Shown: positions 1-7,924 of the stretch, piece by piece | Layout: each line of letters opens with the position of its first letter | How positions within the stretch are numbered: the first letter of the stretch is position 1 | Notes under the pieces: generated by a model | Database searches by the model: none | Told to the model about the DNA's origin: nothing | The model's input: the letters and a program-made list of their open reading frames with translations, nothing else | Program-made: the position numbers and the translations under genes | Assembly: GCF_013386165.1 (NCBI RefSeq) | Contig: NZ_JACAOS010000016.1 | Location: 522,056-586,055 of the forward strand | Direction: 5' to 3' | Length of the DNA: 64,000 nt | Origin: Pseudomonas gingeri | Lineage (GTDB): Bacteria > Pseudomonadota > Gammaproteobacteria > Pseudomonadales > Pseudomonadaceae

Positions 1-378
1 GCCGGACGCACCCAGGCCTCGGCCCAGCAAATCCACGGCATGATCGAGGAGCTGCAAGTCGGCTCCCGTCAGGCGGTGCGGACCATGGCCGAGAGTCAGC
101 AGTACAGCGCAGAGAGTGTCGCCATCGCCAACCAGGCCGGCGAGCGCCTGGGGCAGGTCACCCGGCGTATCGGTGAGATCGACGGGATGAATCAGTCGGT
201 GGCCGCCGCCACCGAAGAGCAGACCGCCGTGGTCGAGGCGATCAATATGGACATCACCCAGATCGATACCTTGAACAAGGACGCGGTGGAGAATCTCAAC
301 GCCACGCTCCAGGCCTGTTCCGACCTGGAGGAACAGACGGCCCGACTGGAGCAGTTGGTCAGCGGTTTCCGTATTTGA
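1..378 (+). CDS. Methyl-accepting chemotaxis protein, C-terminal fragment (5' end outside window)
   Basis: The frame is open from base 1 and ends with TGA at 376-378; the protein starts upstream of the window. The visible 125 codons are a helical, Ala/Gln/Glu-rich coiled coil ending in a run typical of the distal leg of the chemoreceptor signalling domain (residues such as SVAAATEEQTAVVEAIN, then LEQLVSGFRI at the end). This is the membrane-distal return helix and methylation region of an MCP, which signals to CheA/CheW. The ligand-binding part is not visible, so the stimulus is unknown. An internal ATG at position 40 lies within the coiled coil and is not a start. Confidence 0.9.
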   Translation, partial: AGRTQASAQQIHGMIEELQVGSRQAVRTMAESQQYSAESVAIANQAGERLGQVTRRIGEIDGMNQSVAAATEEQTAVVEAINMDITQIDTLNKDAVENLNATLQACSDLEEQTARLEQLVSGFRI

Positions 379-443
379 GGTGCTTTTTACCTGAGGGGCC
401 CTTGCCTCAGAGTTGCCTTTCGCCTGGGAGTCTCGTATAAATC

Positions 444-477
444 TGCATAAACATGCAGGCTCAGGCATAAACATGCA
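444..477 (+). promoter_or_regulatory. Two repeated palindromic sites at the start of the DeoR-family gene (candidate autoregulatory operator)
   Basis: TGCATAAACATGCA (444-457) is a palindrome with 5-bp arms TGCAT/ATGCA around AAAC. A second copy, GCATAAACATGCA, lies at 465-477, exactly 20 bp downstream, so the two sit on nearly the same helix face. The second copy contains the probable start codon (ATG 473). DeoR-family repressors commonly bind repeated sites near their own promoter. Binding by this regulator is inference. Confidence 0.45.
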
Positions 478-1261
478 AAACGGTCATCAAATCTCGGAAC
501 TGCCGCATCTGCGGCGGCAAAAGATCCTGTTGTTGCTCGAACGGGACGGCAAGGTCATGGCCTCGGAGTTGGGCCAGCATTTCGCGGTGTCGGAAGACAC
601 CATCCGCCGCGACCTCGCCGAGCTCTCCCAGGCCGGCCTGTTGCAGCGGGTCCATGGCGGCGCGTTGCCGCGTCCCAAGGACACTGGCAAGGACTACTTC
701 ACCCGGGTCGCCGAACCCAATGAAGTGAAAACCCAGCTGGCGAAAGTGGCCGCGCGTCGGGTCGAATCGGGGCAGATCGTGCTGTTCGACTCCGGTAGCA
801 CCACCTTGCAGATCGCCCAGTCGCTGCCGTCCGGGCTGTCGATCACCGCAGTCACCTGTTCGCCGATGATCGCCATGACCCTGGCCGAGCATCCGGGCAT
901 CACCGTGATCGTGGCGGGCGGCAAGCTCAACCCGGCGACCATGGCCTCTGGCGGGCACGAAGCGGTGCGGCTGATCCAGGGCGTCAAGGCCGACCTGCTG
1001 TTTACCGGCGTCTGTGCTATTCACCCGGAAATAGGGATTACCTCCCTGCATTACGAAGAAGTCGCCGTGAAACAGGCCATGCTCGATAGCGCCTCGCACG
1101 TGGTGGCGGTGACCACGGTCGACAAGCTCGGGGCGGTGGAGCCGTTTGTGGTGGCGCCTTGTACACGCTTGCAGACGATGATCACCGAGCGCTTCGTGCC
1201 GTCGGAGAGCATCGAGGCTTATCGGCGGATGGGGATCGAGGTCCAACAGATAGAGGAATGA
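473..1261 (+). CDS. DeoR/GlpR-family transcriptional regulator
   Basis: A 262-residue protein. The N-terminal DeoR winged HTH spans about residues 10-65 (LRRQKILLLL, then the recognition region SEDTIRRDLAELSQAGLLQRVHGGA). The rest is the DeoR C-terminal sensor domain, of the phosphosugar-isomerase-like fold that binds phosphorylated sugars (LFDSGSTTLQIAQSL; GG.L...T..SGG). I chose ATG 473 because the HTH begins a few residues later; an alternative upstream start at 413 would add 20 residues without family character. The ribosome-binding site before 473 is weak. A small hairpin (GAGGCG/CGCCTC, 1260-1277) follows the stop. No sugar operon lies next to it, so the target pathway cannot be named. 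Confidence 0.88.
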   Translation: MQNGHQISELPHLRRQKILLLLERDGKVMASELGQHFAVSEDTIRRDLAELSQAGLLQRVHGGALPRPKDTGKDYFTRVAEPNEVKTQLAKVAARRVESGQIVLFDSGSTTLQIAQSLPSGLSITAVTCSPMIAMTLAEHPGITVIVAGGKLNPATMASGGHEAVRLIQGVKADLLFTGVCAIHPEIGITSLHYEEVAVKQAMLDSASHVVAVTTVDKLGAVEPFVVAPCTRLQTMITERFVPSESIEAYRRMGIEVQQIEE

Positions 1262-1297
1262 GGCGATGGGGCGCCTCACTACAAGTGGGGCGGCAAC

Positions 1298-2020
1298 TTA
1301 CCAGGGAATGACACCTCGATCGTCGAAGTAGCCCGCGGTGGGGCCATTTCGGTCGAGCGTTGCCAGCCGGACAATGACCTCGGCGGCCTGTTCAACCGTA
1401 CGATAGCCACTGTGCTGGTTGAAATCGGTCTTGGTATAGCCGGGATCGGCGGCGTTGACCCGGATTCCGCTGGCCGCCAGCTCTTTGGCAAAGGACAGCA
1501 TCACTGCGTTGAGTGCCGACTTCGAGCTGTTGTAGCCCAGGATATTGATGGCGGCGAACTCGTTGCTCGGGTCGCTCAGCCAGCCGAACGAGCCCAGGCC
1601 GCTGCTGACCATGACGATATTGGCGTGGGGCGCGGCTCTGAGCAGTGGCAGGAAGGCCTGCGTCGTGCGGATCGGACCGAACACATTGACGTTGTAGACC
1701 TCCTGGATCGCACTGAGCGGCATGGTGCCGGGTGCCGAGGTATCGCCCAGTATGCCGGCGTTATTGATCAGCACATCAAGCCGCCCGTCTTCTTGTTTCA
1801 CCCGTTCGGCGGCGTTCCTGACACTGTCGTCGCTGGTGACATCGATCTGCAGGACGCGGATGTCATAACCTCTTTCACGCAACGCCTGGGCTGCGACTTC
1901 GCCGCGCAGCGGATCGCGGCTGCCCAGCCAGATCCTGTAACCCAGTTCGCCAAGACGCCTTGCGGTTTCAAGGCCGATGCTTTTGTTGGCACCGGTGATC
2001 AATACTGTTTGCTTGAGCAT
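1298..2020 (-). CDS. Short-chain dehydrogenase/reductase (SDR) family oxidoreductase
   Basis: A 240-residue classical SDR. It has the dinucleotide-binding TGANKSIG motif at residues 9-16, NNAG near residue 86, a catalytic Ser in VMVSSGLGSFG, and the YNSSK catalytic Tyr/Lys pair near 158-162. NADPH preference is suggested by basic residues after beta-2 (GSRDPLRG) but not proven. It is transcribed divergently from the AraC-type regulator at 2152, with only 131 bp between them; this arrangement often means the regulator controls the reductase. The substrate cannot be read from the sequence. Length and motifs are complete, so the gene looks functional. Confidence 0.88.
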   Translation of the reverse strand: MLKQTVLITGANKSIGLETARRLGELGYRIWLGSRDPLRGEVAAQALRERGYDIRVLQIDVTSDDSVRNAAERVKQEDGRLDVLINNAGILGDTSAPGTMPLSAIQEVYNVNVFGPIRTTQAFLPLLRAAPHANIVMVSSGLGSFGWLSDPSNEFAAINILGYNSSKSALNAVMLSFAKELAASGIRVNAADPGYTKTDFNQHSGYRTVEQAAEVIVRLATLDRNGPTAGYFDDRGVIPW

Positions 2021-2042
2021 CTGGTTTCTCCTGTGTAAGTGA

Positions 2043-2110
2043 CGCCAGTGTGACTGCCGGTGCTTGGGCGGGCGTGCCGGTTACTGTCCAGTTCTTGCCT
2101 ATTACTGGCG
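2043..2110. promoter_or_regulatory. Divergent promoter region between the SDR and AraC-type genes, with an inverted repeat
   Basis: The 131-bp intergenic region contains CGCCAGT (2043-2049) and its inverse ACTGGCG (2104-2110), plus the near-direct repeat TTACTGTCCAG / TTACTGGCG inside. These are plausible AraC-type binding elements for control of both divergent genes. No clear sigma-70 hexamers were identified. Confidence 0.25.
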
Positions 2111-2151
2111 CTGCGGTTGACGCTTGAGCCCGTGAGTGAGAGTTTTCGACC

Positions 2152-3048
2152 ATGAATAACCGACTTGATGAGCTCAAACATTTCGTGCGCCAGCATGCCC
2201 GGGGGCAGCAGACGGCAACCGGTATGTCGCGTCTGTCGATCATGATGGGGGAGACTCGGACAGGCCGTTTGCCGGGGCTCTATGATCCGATGATCTGCCT
2301 GGTGTTGCAGGGGGCGAAACGCGTGATGATCGGCGATCAGGTCCTTGAGTACGGCGCGGGTTGCTATTTCATCGCCTCGGCTGAAGTACCGGCCAGCGGT
2401 GAGGTCATCGATGCGAGCCCGCAACTGCCGTATCTGGCGGTCGCCCTTGGCTTCGATGCCGAGGTCATCGCGTCGTTGCTGCTGGAGATGCCCGTTGTCG
2501 GTGAAAAGAGCCTGGGGCGCAGTTTTGCCGTCAACGTTGCCGACAACGAACTGATCGATGCGTTTGGCCGGATGTTGCGCTTGATGGCACGGCCGCAGGA
2601 AATAGCGGTACTGGCGCCGTTGTTGGAACGCGAGATCCTGTTCCGGCTGTTGATGGGGCCCCAAGGGAACATGCTGCGCCAGATTGCCCGGGCCGACAGC
2701 CGTCTTTCCCGGGTGCGCCGGGTACTGAACTGGATACGCCAACACTATGTGGAAGGGTTTCGGGTCGAAGACTTGGCGCGGATCGCCGACATGAGTCCGT
2801 CGGCCCTGCATCGACATTTCAAGGCGATCACGGCCATGACCCCGATCCAGTACCAGAAGCGCATCCGTCTCCACGAAGCACGTCGTCGCCTGTTGGCAAT
2901 GCCGGGTGACGCGGCAGGTGTAGCCTTTGACGTGGGCTATGAAAGCGCGTCCCAGTTCAGCCGTGAATATGCCCGTTTATTTGGTGTGCCACCGGCCAGG
3001 GATGTCAGGCAGCGGCGTGCAAAAGCCGAGGGCGAGGTGTCTGGCTGA
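2152..3048 (+). CDS. AraC-family transcriptional regulator (AraC_N cupin type)
   Basis: A 298-residue protein with an N-terminal cupin-like AraC_N domain (LPGLYDPMICLVLQGAKRV... at about residues 40-60, with a GCYFIASAEVPASG strand) and a C-terminal double-HTH AraC domain from about residue 195 (RVLNWIRQHY...VEDLARIADMSPSALHRHFKAI; then AFDVGYESASQFSREYARLFG). It belongs to the group often paired with SDR or alcohol dehydrogenase genes. The divergent SDR gene at 1298-2020 is the likely target. The inducer is unknown. Confidence 0.9.
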   Translation: MNNRLDELKHFVRQHARGQQTATGMSRLSIMMGETRTGRLPGLYDPMICLVLQGAKRVMIGDQVLEYGAGCYFIASAEVPASGEVIDASPQLPYLAVALGFDAEVIASLLLEMPVVGEKSLGRSFAVNVADNELIDAFGRMLRLMARPQEIAVLAPLLEREILFRLLMGPQGNMLRQIARADSRLSRVRRVLNWIRQHYVEGFRVEDLARIADMSPSALHRHFKAITAMTPIQYQKRIRLHEARRRLLAMPGDAAGVAFDVGYESASQFSREYARLFGVPPARDVRQRRAKAEGEVSG

Positions 3049-3156
3049 GCCTTCTTGAGAGCGGTTCGATTGACACTGTGGGTAACAAAACATTGCAAAG
3101 TTCGGCCGCATCGCCGCATCATTGTAGGCCTATTCCTCAAGAGGCCCCCTGAAGAA

Positions 3157-4026
3157 ATGGACTCTCAGATCATAAGCATCGACACCGCCGATTGGCGGAT
3201 GCCTGAGGCGAACGCGGACTGGATTGCTGCGTTGGAAGCGGGCAAGGTGCTGTACTTCCCCCGTTTGGCGTTTGAGTTACGGGAAGAAGAGAAGTCTTTG
3301 CTCCGTCCGGATATTCGCTCGCCGAAGGCTCGCAACATCAGCCTCGACGCCAAGAGTCAGCTCAAGGGCGCGGAAGGCGATGCCGCCGTGCAACAGGCGC
3401 TGGCCGAGATGATCGGGCGTTTCCGTGAGCAGGCGCAGACCCTGGTGTATTCGCTGCTGCCCCGCTACCAGGGGGCTTTGCGCCTGGCGCCTACCAGCTA
3501 CCGTCCGATGCAGGTCGAGACCCGTGCCCAGTCCTGGCGCGCGGATGATCGTCGCCTGCATGTCGACGCCTTTCCTTCGCGTCCCAACTACGGCGAGCGC
3601 ATTCTGCGGGTGTTCAGCAACATCAACCCCGAGGGTGTCCCGCGTGTGTGGCGTGTCGGCGAGCCTTTCGAGACGGTGGCCAGGAAGTTCCTGCCACGGG
3701 CCAAGCCGTATGTGGCCTGGCAGGCCAGCCTGCTGAAGGCCTTGCGCATCACCAAGTCATATCGCAGTGAATATGACCATCTGATGTTGCAACTGCATGA
3801 CGGCATGAAAGGCGACCAGACCTATCAGGAAACCGCCGAGCAGGTGACCATGCCGTTCGCCGCCGGCTCGGTCTGGGTGTGCTTCTCGGACCAGGTACCG
3901 CACGCAGTCATGTCCGGACAGTACATGCTTGAGCAGACGCTGCATTTACCTGCCGACAAGCAGTACGACGCCCAGTCCAATCCCCTGGCGATCCTGACGC
4001 GGATGACGGGTCGGTCGCTGGTTTGA
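3157..4026 (+). CDS. Kdo hydroxylase-like Fe(II)/2-oxoglutarate dioxygenase
   Basis: A 289-residue protein from ATG 3157 (GAAG just upstream); a TTG at 3055 would add 34 residues that look non-coding. It resembles KdoO, which hydroxylates the Kdo sugar of lipopolysaccharide inner core to Ko. Visible metal-ligand candidates are the HxD pair H135/D137 (RRLHVDAFPSRP) and a distal His at 249 (DQVPHAV), followed by a downstream Arg-rich tail. The family assignment rests on remembered similarity and this iron-binding triad. The enzyme would act on the cytoplasmic or inner-membrane stage of LPS assembly. It stands alone, with no other LPS gene adjacent. Confidence 0.75.
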   Translation: MDSQIISIDTADWRMPEANADWIAALEAGKVLYFPRLAFELREEEKSLLRPDIRSPKARNISLDAKSQLKGAEGDAAVQQALAEMIGRFREQAQTLVYSLLPRYQGALRLAPTSYRPMQVETRAQSWRADDRRLHVDAFPSRPNYGERILRVFSNINPEGVPRVWRVGEPFETVARKFLPRAKPYVAWQASLLKALRITKSYRSEYDHLMLQLHDGMKGDQTYQETAEQVTMPFAAGSVWVCFSDQVPHAVMSGQYMLEQTLHLPADKQYDAQSNPLAILTRMTGRSLV

Positions 4027-4036
4027 TCCTGTGTTG

Positions 4037-4254
4037 CGCTGGCGTTGCGATCGGATCGGGGGCAACTTCCTGTGTCCCCCTAGACGCCACGCCAGCGAAA
4101 TAGTAGCTTTCCTGCCCAAAGCCCTCTGCTACTGGCCCTCTCCACGCGCCAGCGACTCAGGCCTTCATAGCGGTTAAGGAATACGCAGTGAAACTGCTGA
4201 CGACGTGCTGATCTATTTCAGCCTTGTCCGGTAGTCACTTTTCAAGGACGAGCG
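4037..4254. other. Gene-poor interval with nested inverted repeats downstream of the Kdo hydroxylase-like gene
   Basis: CGCTGGCGT (4037-4045) pairs with ACGCCAGCG (4089-4097), and GGGGGCA (4058-4064) with TGTCCCCC (4073-4080) inside it. This could be a stable transcript end, but there is no U-tract. The remainder up to 4254 shows nothing recognisable. Confidence 0.3.
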
Positions 4255-4380
4255 ATGGCCTGTCGGTCCAACTACTCGAACCTGAAAAACCACCCGACCG
4301 TATTGATTGACGTCGACGAGTTCTACTCGACGATTGTCGATGGAGCGTTCGCGCAGGTGCAGGTTGCCCGGCAAAAGTGA
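4255..4380 (+). CDS. Possible small ORF of 41 residues
   Basis: ATG 4255 is preceded by AAGGACGAG at a sensible Shine-Dalgarno distance, and the frame runs 41 codons to TGA 4378-4380. The product (starting MACRSNYSNLKNH, ending FAQVQVARQK) has no signal peptide or membrane segment and matches no family I know. It lies 68 bp upstream of the TM2 gene and could be a leader or a chance ORF. Support is only the good RBS and balanced composition. Confidence 0.3.
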   Translation: MACRSNYSNLKNHPTVLIDVDEFYSTIVDGAFAQVQVARQK

Positions 4381-4448
4381 TTTCCCTGCCTTTAATCCCC
4401 TGGACACTCTCCCGCATCCCCTGTCCTGTTCTTCCCAAGGAGCTGTAA

Positions 4449-4892
4449 ATGAAAGGCAAGATCCTGAATTACGACACCAACACCCGCAACGGCATTATTT
4501 CCGGTGATGACGGCAACCGTTACACCTTCGATGTGGTCGAGTGGAAAGCTGCGGTATTGCCCAAGGCCGGCGCGCGCGTCGACTTCGCCAACAATGGTGC
4601 GTTTGCCGAGGCCATCTTCGCCGACGGCGCCGCGGCGAGCGGCAACTCCAAGAAGATCCCGGCAGCCCTGCTGGCGTTCTTCTTCGGCTGCTTTGGCGTG
4701 CACAAGTTCTACCTGGGCTACAAAAGCCAAGGCGTGATCATGCTGCTGATATTCCTGTTCGGCTGGCTGTTGGCCGGCATTCCATCGATCATTATCAGTA
4801 TCATCGCCTTTGTTGAGTTCATTATTTATCTGATCAAGTCTGAAGACGACTTCGAGCAGACTTATGTCGTCGGTCAACGCGGCTGGTTCTGA
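4449..4892 (+). CDS. TM2-domain membrane protein with an N-terminal cold-shock-like beta domain
   Basis: 147 residues, with AAGGAG 7 nt before ATG 4449. Residues 1-60 (MKGKILNYDTNTRNGIISGD..., YTFDVVEW, A.VDFANNG.FA) resemble the small OB/CSD-like domain seen in bacterial TM2 proteins. From about residue 75 comes the TM2 domain: a first helix ending in a GCFGVHKFYLGYKSQG turn, then a second helix pair (VIMLLIFLFGWLLAG, IISIIAFVEFIIYLI). It is an inner-membrane protein of unknown role. The polar C-terminus (DDFEQTYVVGQRGWF) is probably cytoplasmic. Confidence 0.85.
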   Translation: MKGKILNYDTNTRNGIISGDDGNRYTFDVVEWKAAVLPKAGARVDFANNGAFAEAIFADGAAASGNSKKIPAALLAFFFGCFGVHKFYLGYKSQGVIMLLIFLFGWLLAGIPSIIISIIAFVEFIIYLIKSEDDFEQTYVVGQRGWF

Positions 4893-5094
4893 GTCACTGA
4901 TCCCTGGGCTTGAGTGAGTCCGGGTCGGTGTCAGCGCTGAAGGGCAGGGGCATGTCGGGTGCTCCTGTTCGACTGAAGAATGCCCTGTCTGTGTAGCGGC
5001 TGTGCCTTACCCTCTCGATATCGAGGTATGCTTGAGCACGGCTCAAACATTCCCAGCCGCCTTTCCCGACGTATCTGCGAGCTCACGGCGTTCC

Positions 5095-5625
5095 ATGATC
5101 ACCCACGTTGCCCTGTTTCTCTGCACCCTGATGGCCATGGAAGGGGTCGGCTACCTGGCGCATAAATACGTCATGCACGGCTGGGGCTGGTTTTTGCACC
5201 GTTCCCATCATGAGGAGCACCTGGGTGCCTTCGAGACCAACGACGTCTATCTGCTGATATTGGCGGCGGCAGCCATCACCCTGATCGTGCTGGGCAATAG
5301 CGGGTACGACCCGTTGCAGTGGATCGGTGCCGGGGTGGCGGCGTTTGGAATCATCTATGTCGTGGTGCATGACGGCGTCGTCCACCGCTACTGGCCGTTT
5401 CGGCCACGGCCGCGTCATCCCTATCTGAAGCGGCTGTATCAGGCGCACCTGCTGCATCATGCGGTGAAGGGGCGCAAGAACAGCGTGTCGTTCGGCTTTC
5501 TCTACGCACCTTCGCTGCGCACATTGAAGCGGCAATTGCGTGAGTCCCATGAGGCGACGGAGCGTGAAGAGCCCGGGCGTCCCTCAGTTTGGCGGGGTTA
5601 CACGAAATACTCTGACGATCGTTGA
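5095..5625 (+). CDS. CrtZ-like beta-carotene hydroxylase / fatty acid hydroxylase superfamily protein
   Basis: 176 residues from ATG 5095, close to the usual CrtZ length; an upstream start at 5002 adds 31 residues without family features. The diiron histidine clusters are present: H23/H28 (HKYVMH), H35/H38/H39/H42 (HRSHHEEH), H92/H97 (HDGVVH) and H118/H121/H122 (HLLHH). Four hydrophobic segments fit an integral membrane enzyme. CrtZ hydroxylates the beta-ionone rings of carotenoids to give zeaxanthin. No phytoene synthase, desaturase or cyclase gene is in this window, so the true substrate is uncertain. Confidence 0.78.
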   Translation: MITHVALFLCTLMAMEGVGYLAHKYVMHGWGWFLHRSHHEEHLGAFETNDVYLLILAAAAITLIVLGNSGYDPLQWIGAGVAAFGIIYVVVHDGVVHRYWPFRPRPRHPYLKRLYQAHLLHHAVKGRKNSVSFGFLYAPSLRTLKRQLRESHEATEREEPGRPSVWRGYTKYSDDR

Positions 5626-5643
5626 ACACGACTTTTTGAGTCT

Positions 5644-6519
5644 TTACGGCTTCTCGTCAAACCGAACCGAGCGAATGATCGCGCCAATCGTGTCGAAGTC
5701 CTGATAGTAACCCACGGTGTCAAACAGCAACTGCGTCTTGGCGTTGTAGACGATGGCCATCAGGCAAGTGCCTCCGGCGGCGTGAAAGCCGGTCTCTTCG
5801 TCACTGACGCCACAGGTCTGGGTCGTCAGCATACCTTTCCAGCCCGGGCCTTCGATGAGGTCGACGGGGCTGGGTGAGTCCATGCCGGCACTGCGCATCC
5901 AGACGCCGTCTTCCTGGGAAAAGATCATGCTGTCGGCGGCTTGTTGCAGCGTGCCGTGCTGGACGCAGAGGTTGAGGGTGTATTCCTCGTTGGTCTGAGT
6001 CTTTGGCTGATTGATGCTCAGACATTCCTTGTTCTTGCTGACCTTCCAAGCCTTGGGGTAGTTGAAGCTGAAACCTTCGGCCTGGTAGGGCTTCATGTCT
6101 TTGGCTGGGGTCGGCGCTGCGGGTGGCGTTGAGGCGAGCGGATTCTCCGGCTCGTGCAAGGTCTTGTCGTTGCGACAGGCCGCCAGTGGCCGGGCGGTGG
6201 CCTTGGTGAGGTTGTTCAGGCGGTGGGTCTCGGGATTGGCGCTGGCGCTCAGGCAACCACAGCCGTAGCCGTAATTCCCGTTGGTACGCACCCATTGCGC
6301 ATCGCTGAACTGCGGCCAATCGCCTTCGGCCTGGTAACCCCCCTGACTGGCGATTTCCCAAGTGCCGTCACGGTCGGTGAGGGTGGCGTTCGCCGGGGTC
6401 GGGTTTTCAAACCAGCCGCAGCGGCGTTCAACTTTGTCGGCGGCGTGAGCCGGCAGGACCAGGCCACTGAGCGCGAGAATGAGCAGGGAGAGTTGGCCGT
6501 GCAGGGCGAGGCGGGGCAT
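5644..6519 (-). CDS. DUF4087 domain-containing exported protein
   Basis: 291 residues when started at ATG 6517-6519, which gives a clean signal peptide (MPRLALHGQLSLLILALSG, cleavage after AHA). A longer reading frame upstream adds 36 residues before the signal peptide. The mature N-terminus carries the Cys-rich DUF4087 pattern (RCGWFENPTPAN..., then GNYGYGCGCLSA). The second half (residues 140-290) looks like a separate periplasmic domain beginning YQAEGFSFNYPKAWKV, with several paired Cys. Function is unknown; the location is probably periplasm. Confidence 0.75.
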   Translation of the reverse strand: MPRLALHGQLSLLILALSGLVLPAHAADKVERRCGWFENPTPANATLTDRDGTWEIASQGGYQAEGDWPQFSDAQWVRTNGNYGYGCGCLSASANPETHRLNNLTKATARPLAACRNDKTLHEPENPLASTPPAAPTPAKDMKPYQAEGFSFNYPKAWKVSKNKECLSINQPKTQTNEEYTLNLCVQHGTLQQAADSMIFSQEDGVWMRSAGMDSPSPVDLIEGPGWKGMLTTQTCGVSDEETGFHAAGGTCLMAIVYNAKTQLLFDTVGYYQDFDTIGAIIRSVRFDEKP

Positions 6520-6595
6520 GGAACGTCCTTGTCTTTGCGTATCACAGGGCGGCGGCGTACAGGAGTGGTCGCCGAAAGCAGCGGTGAGCAGGACC

Positions 6596-7774
6596 TCAGT
6601 ATGTCCGCAGCGGCTCTTGGCTCGCAAGGGTCTGATCGAGCAGGCGGATGCTGTTGCGCCCTCCGCGTTTGGACTCGTAGAGCGCGGCGTCGCCTTGTTC
6701 GATCAACGCCGTCAGACTGGCCGGTGGTTGGTCGAACAGGCTGGCCCCGATACTCAGGGTTACCGCCTCAGGGGTGGTGAATGTTTCCGAGGCCTCCTTG
6801 TGAAACTGGCCACGGAGCGCGTCACCCAACGCTACGATTTGTTCGCTTGACGCGTTGCTCAGCAGGATGACGAATTCGTCTCCGCCCAGCCGTGCCGCCA
6901 GTGCGTCTTTGGGCAGTGTTGAACGAATCATCCCGCTCAGGGCGATAAGCAGTCGGTCGCCGGCGGTATGGCCGTACAGGTCGTTGACCAGCTTGAAGTT
7001 GTCGATGTCGATCAGCAGCAAGGCGCCCGACCGGGTGCTTGAGACTTCATTCAGCAGAGGCGCGGCCCGCACTTCGAGGGCCCGGCGGTTGTACAGTGCG
7101 GTCAAGGGATCGCGTTCGGCCAGCCGCGCTATCTGCTTCTCCCGTTGGTAGCGCTCGGTACCGGTCATCGAGAGTGCGATCAGCATGATTGCCATCACGC
7201 CTTCGACCAGCGAAATCTGAATGATCCCACCCTGGAACGCGGCAAGGTCGATCAAGGTGCCCGGGACGATGACCGATAGCGCCTTGATGAGATAGAAAAC
7301 TCCATGGATCAGCAGCACATAGCGCAACTGCACCGCCCCCACGCTCAACGACCTGCCATGGGGACGCAGTAGGAGACTGGCCCTGAGTGTCAACAAGGCC
7401 ACCAGCAGCGAATTGACCGCCAGCATGACCTTCGACCACGGCAACTCGCCCGGCAGTAACAGCAGTGCAAGCCAGACGATGAGGATCAAGTACCAGGCAC
7501 GCGACAGGCGCCTTTTCGTGAAGTGCGCGACGCCCAGCAAGAAAAGCCAGTGGGCCATCACCAGGAGGCCGTTGGCGAACCAGATGCCGATCAGCAAAAA
7601 GCCGCTTGCGCGCAACAAGGCGAGTGTCGAGCCGACGGTAATGGTCGCAAAACCTGCGCTCCAGAACAGCAGCGAGGATTCACGAATACTGCGCCATTCG
7701 ATCCCCAGATACAGCGCGGCGGCGGCTGCGAGGGCGATCGACAGGGTTAGCATCGTGGGAGGGTCGAGCGCCAT
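6596..7774 (-). CDS. Membrane-anchored GGDEF diguanylate cyclase
   Basis: 392 residues. Residues 1-205 hold about six or seven membrane helices. The GGDEF domain starts near residue 218 (ERDPLTALYNRRALE). The signature GGDEF is intact at 297-301 (ARLGGDEFVILL), so c-di-GMP synthesis from two GTP is expected. The product-inhibition I-site RxxD, expected just before the signature, is absent here (the spaced positions read P and A), so feedback inhibition is probably missing. There is no EAL domain. Confidence 0.92.
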   Translation of the reverse strand: MALDPPTMLTLSIALAAAAALYLGIEWRSIRESSLLFWSAGFATITVGSTLALLRASGFLLIGIWFANGLLVMAHWLFLLGVAHFTKRRLSRAWYLILIVWLALLLLPGELPWSKVMLAVNSLLVALLTLRASLLLRPHGRSLSVGAVQLRYVLLIHGVFYLIKALSVIVPGTLIDLAAFQGGIIQISLVEGVMAIMLIALSMTGTERYQREKQIARLAERDPLTALYNRRALEVRAAPLLNEVSSTRSGALLLIDIDNFKLVNDLYGHTAGDRLLIALSGMIRSTLPKDALAARLGGDEFVILLSNASSEQIVALGDALRGQFHKEASETFTTPEAVTLSIGASLFDQPPASLTALIEQGDAALYESKRGGRNSIRLLDQTLASQEPLRTY

Positions 7775-7924
7775 GGTCTGACTGGCCTGTGTGGTGGGCG
7801 GTAATGGGGCTCGATTGTAAGCGTTTGGGCTGATTTTTCGGAGGGGGCCTGCTTTGGGTGGTGAGTGTTGGCAGACTTATCGCCTTATCGTTCTTTGAGA
7901 GCACGCGAGGCTTTCACAGCTGTG

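Noticed and set aside
1412..2038. 208-codon plus-strand frame opposite the SDR gene
   Set aside because: Antisense shadow of a complete SDR with all catalytic motifs.
3070..3098. TTGACA-like -35 before the Kdo hydroxylase-like gene
   Set aside because: No acceptable -10 lies at 16-18 bp (only TTGCAA), so I did not annotate a promoter.
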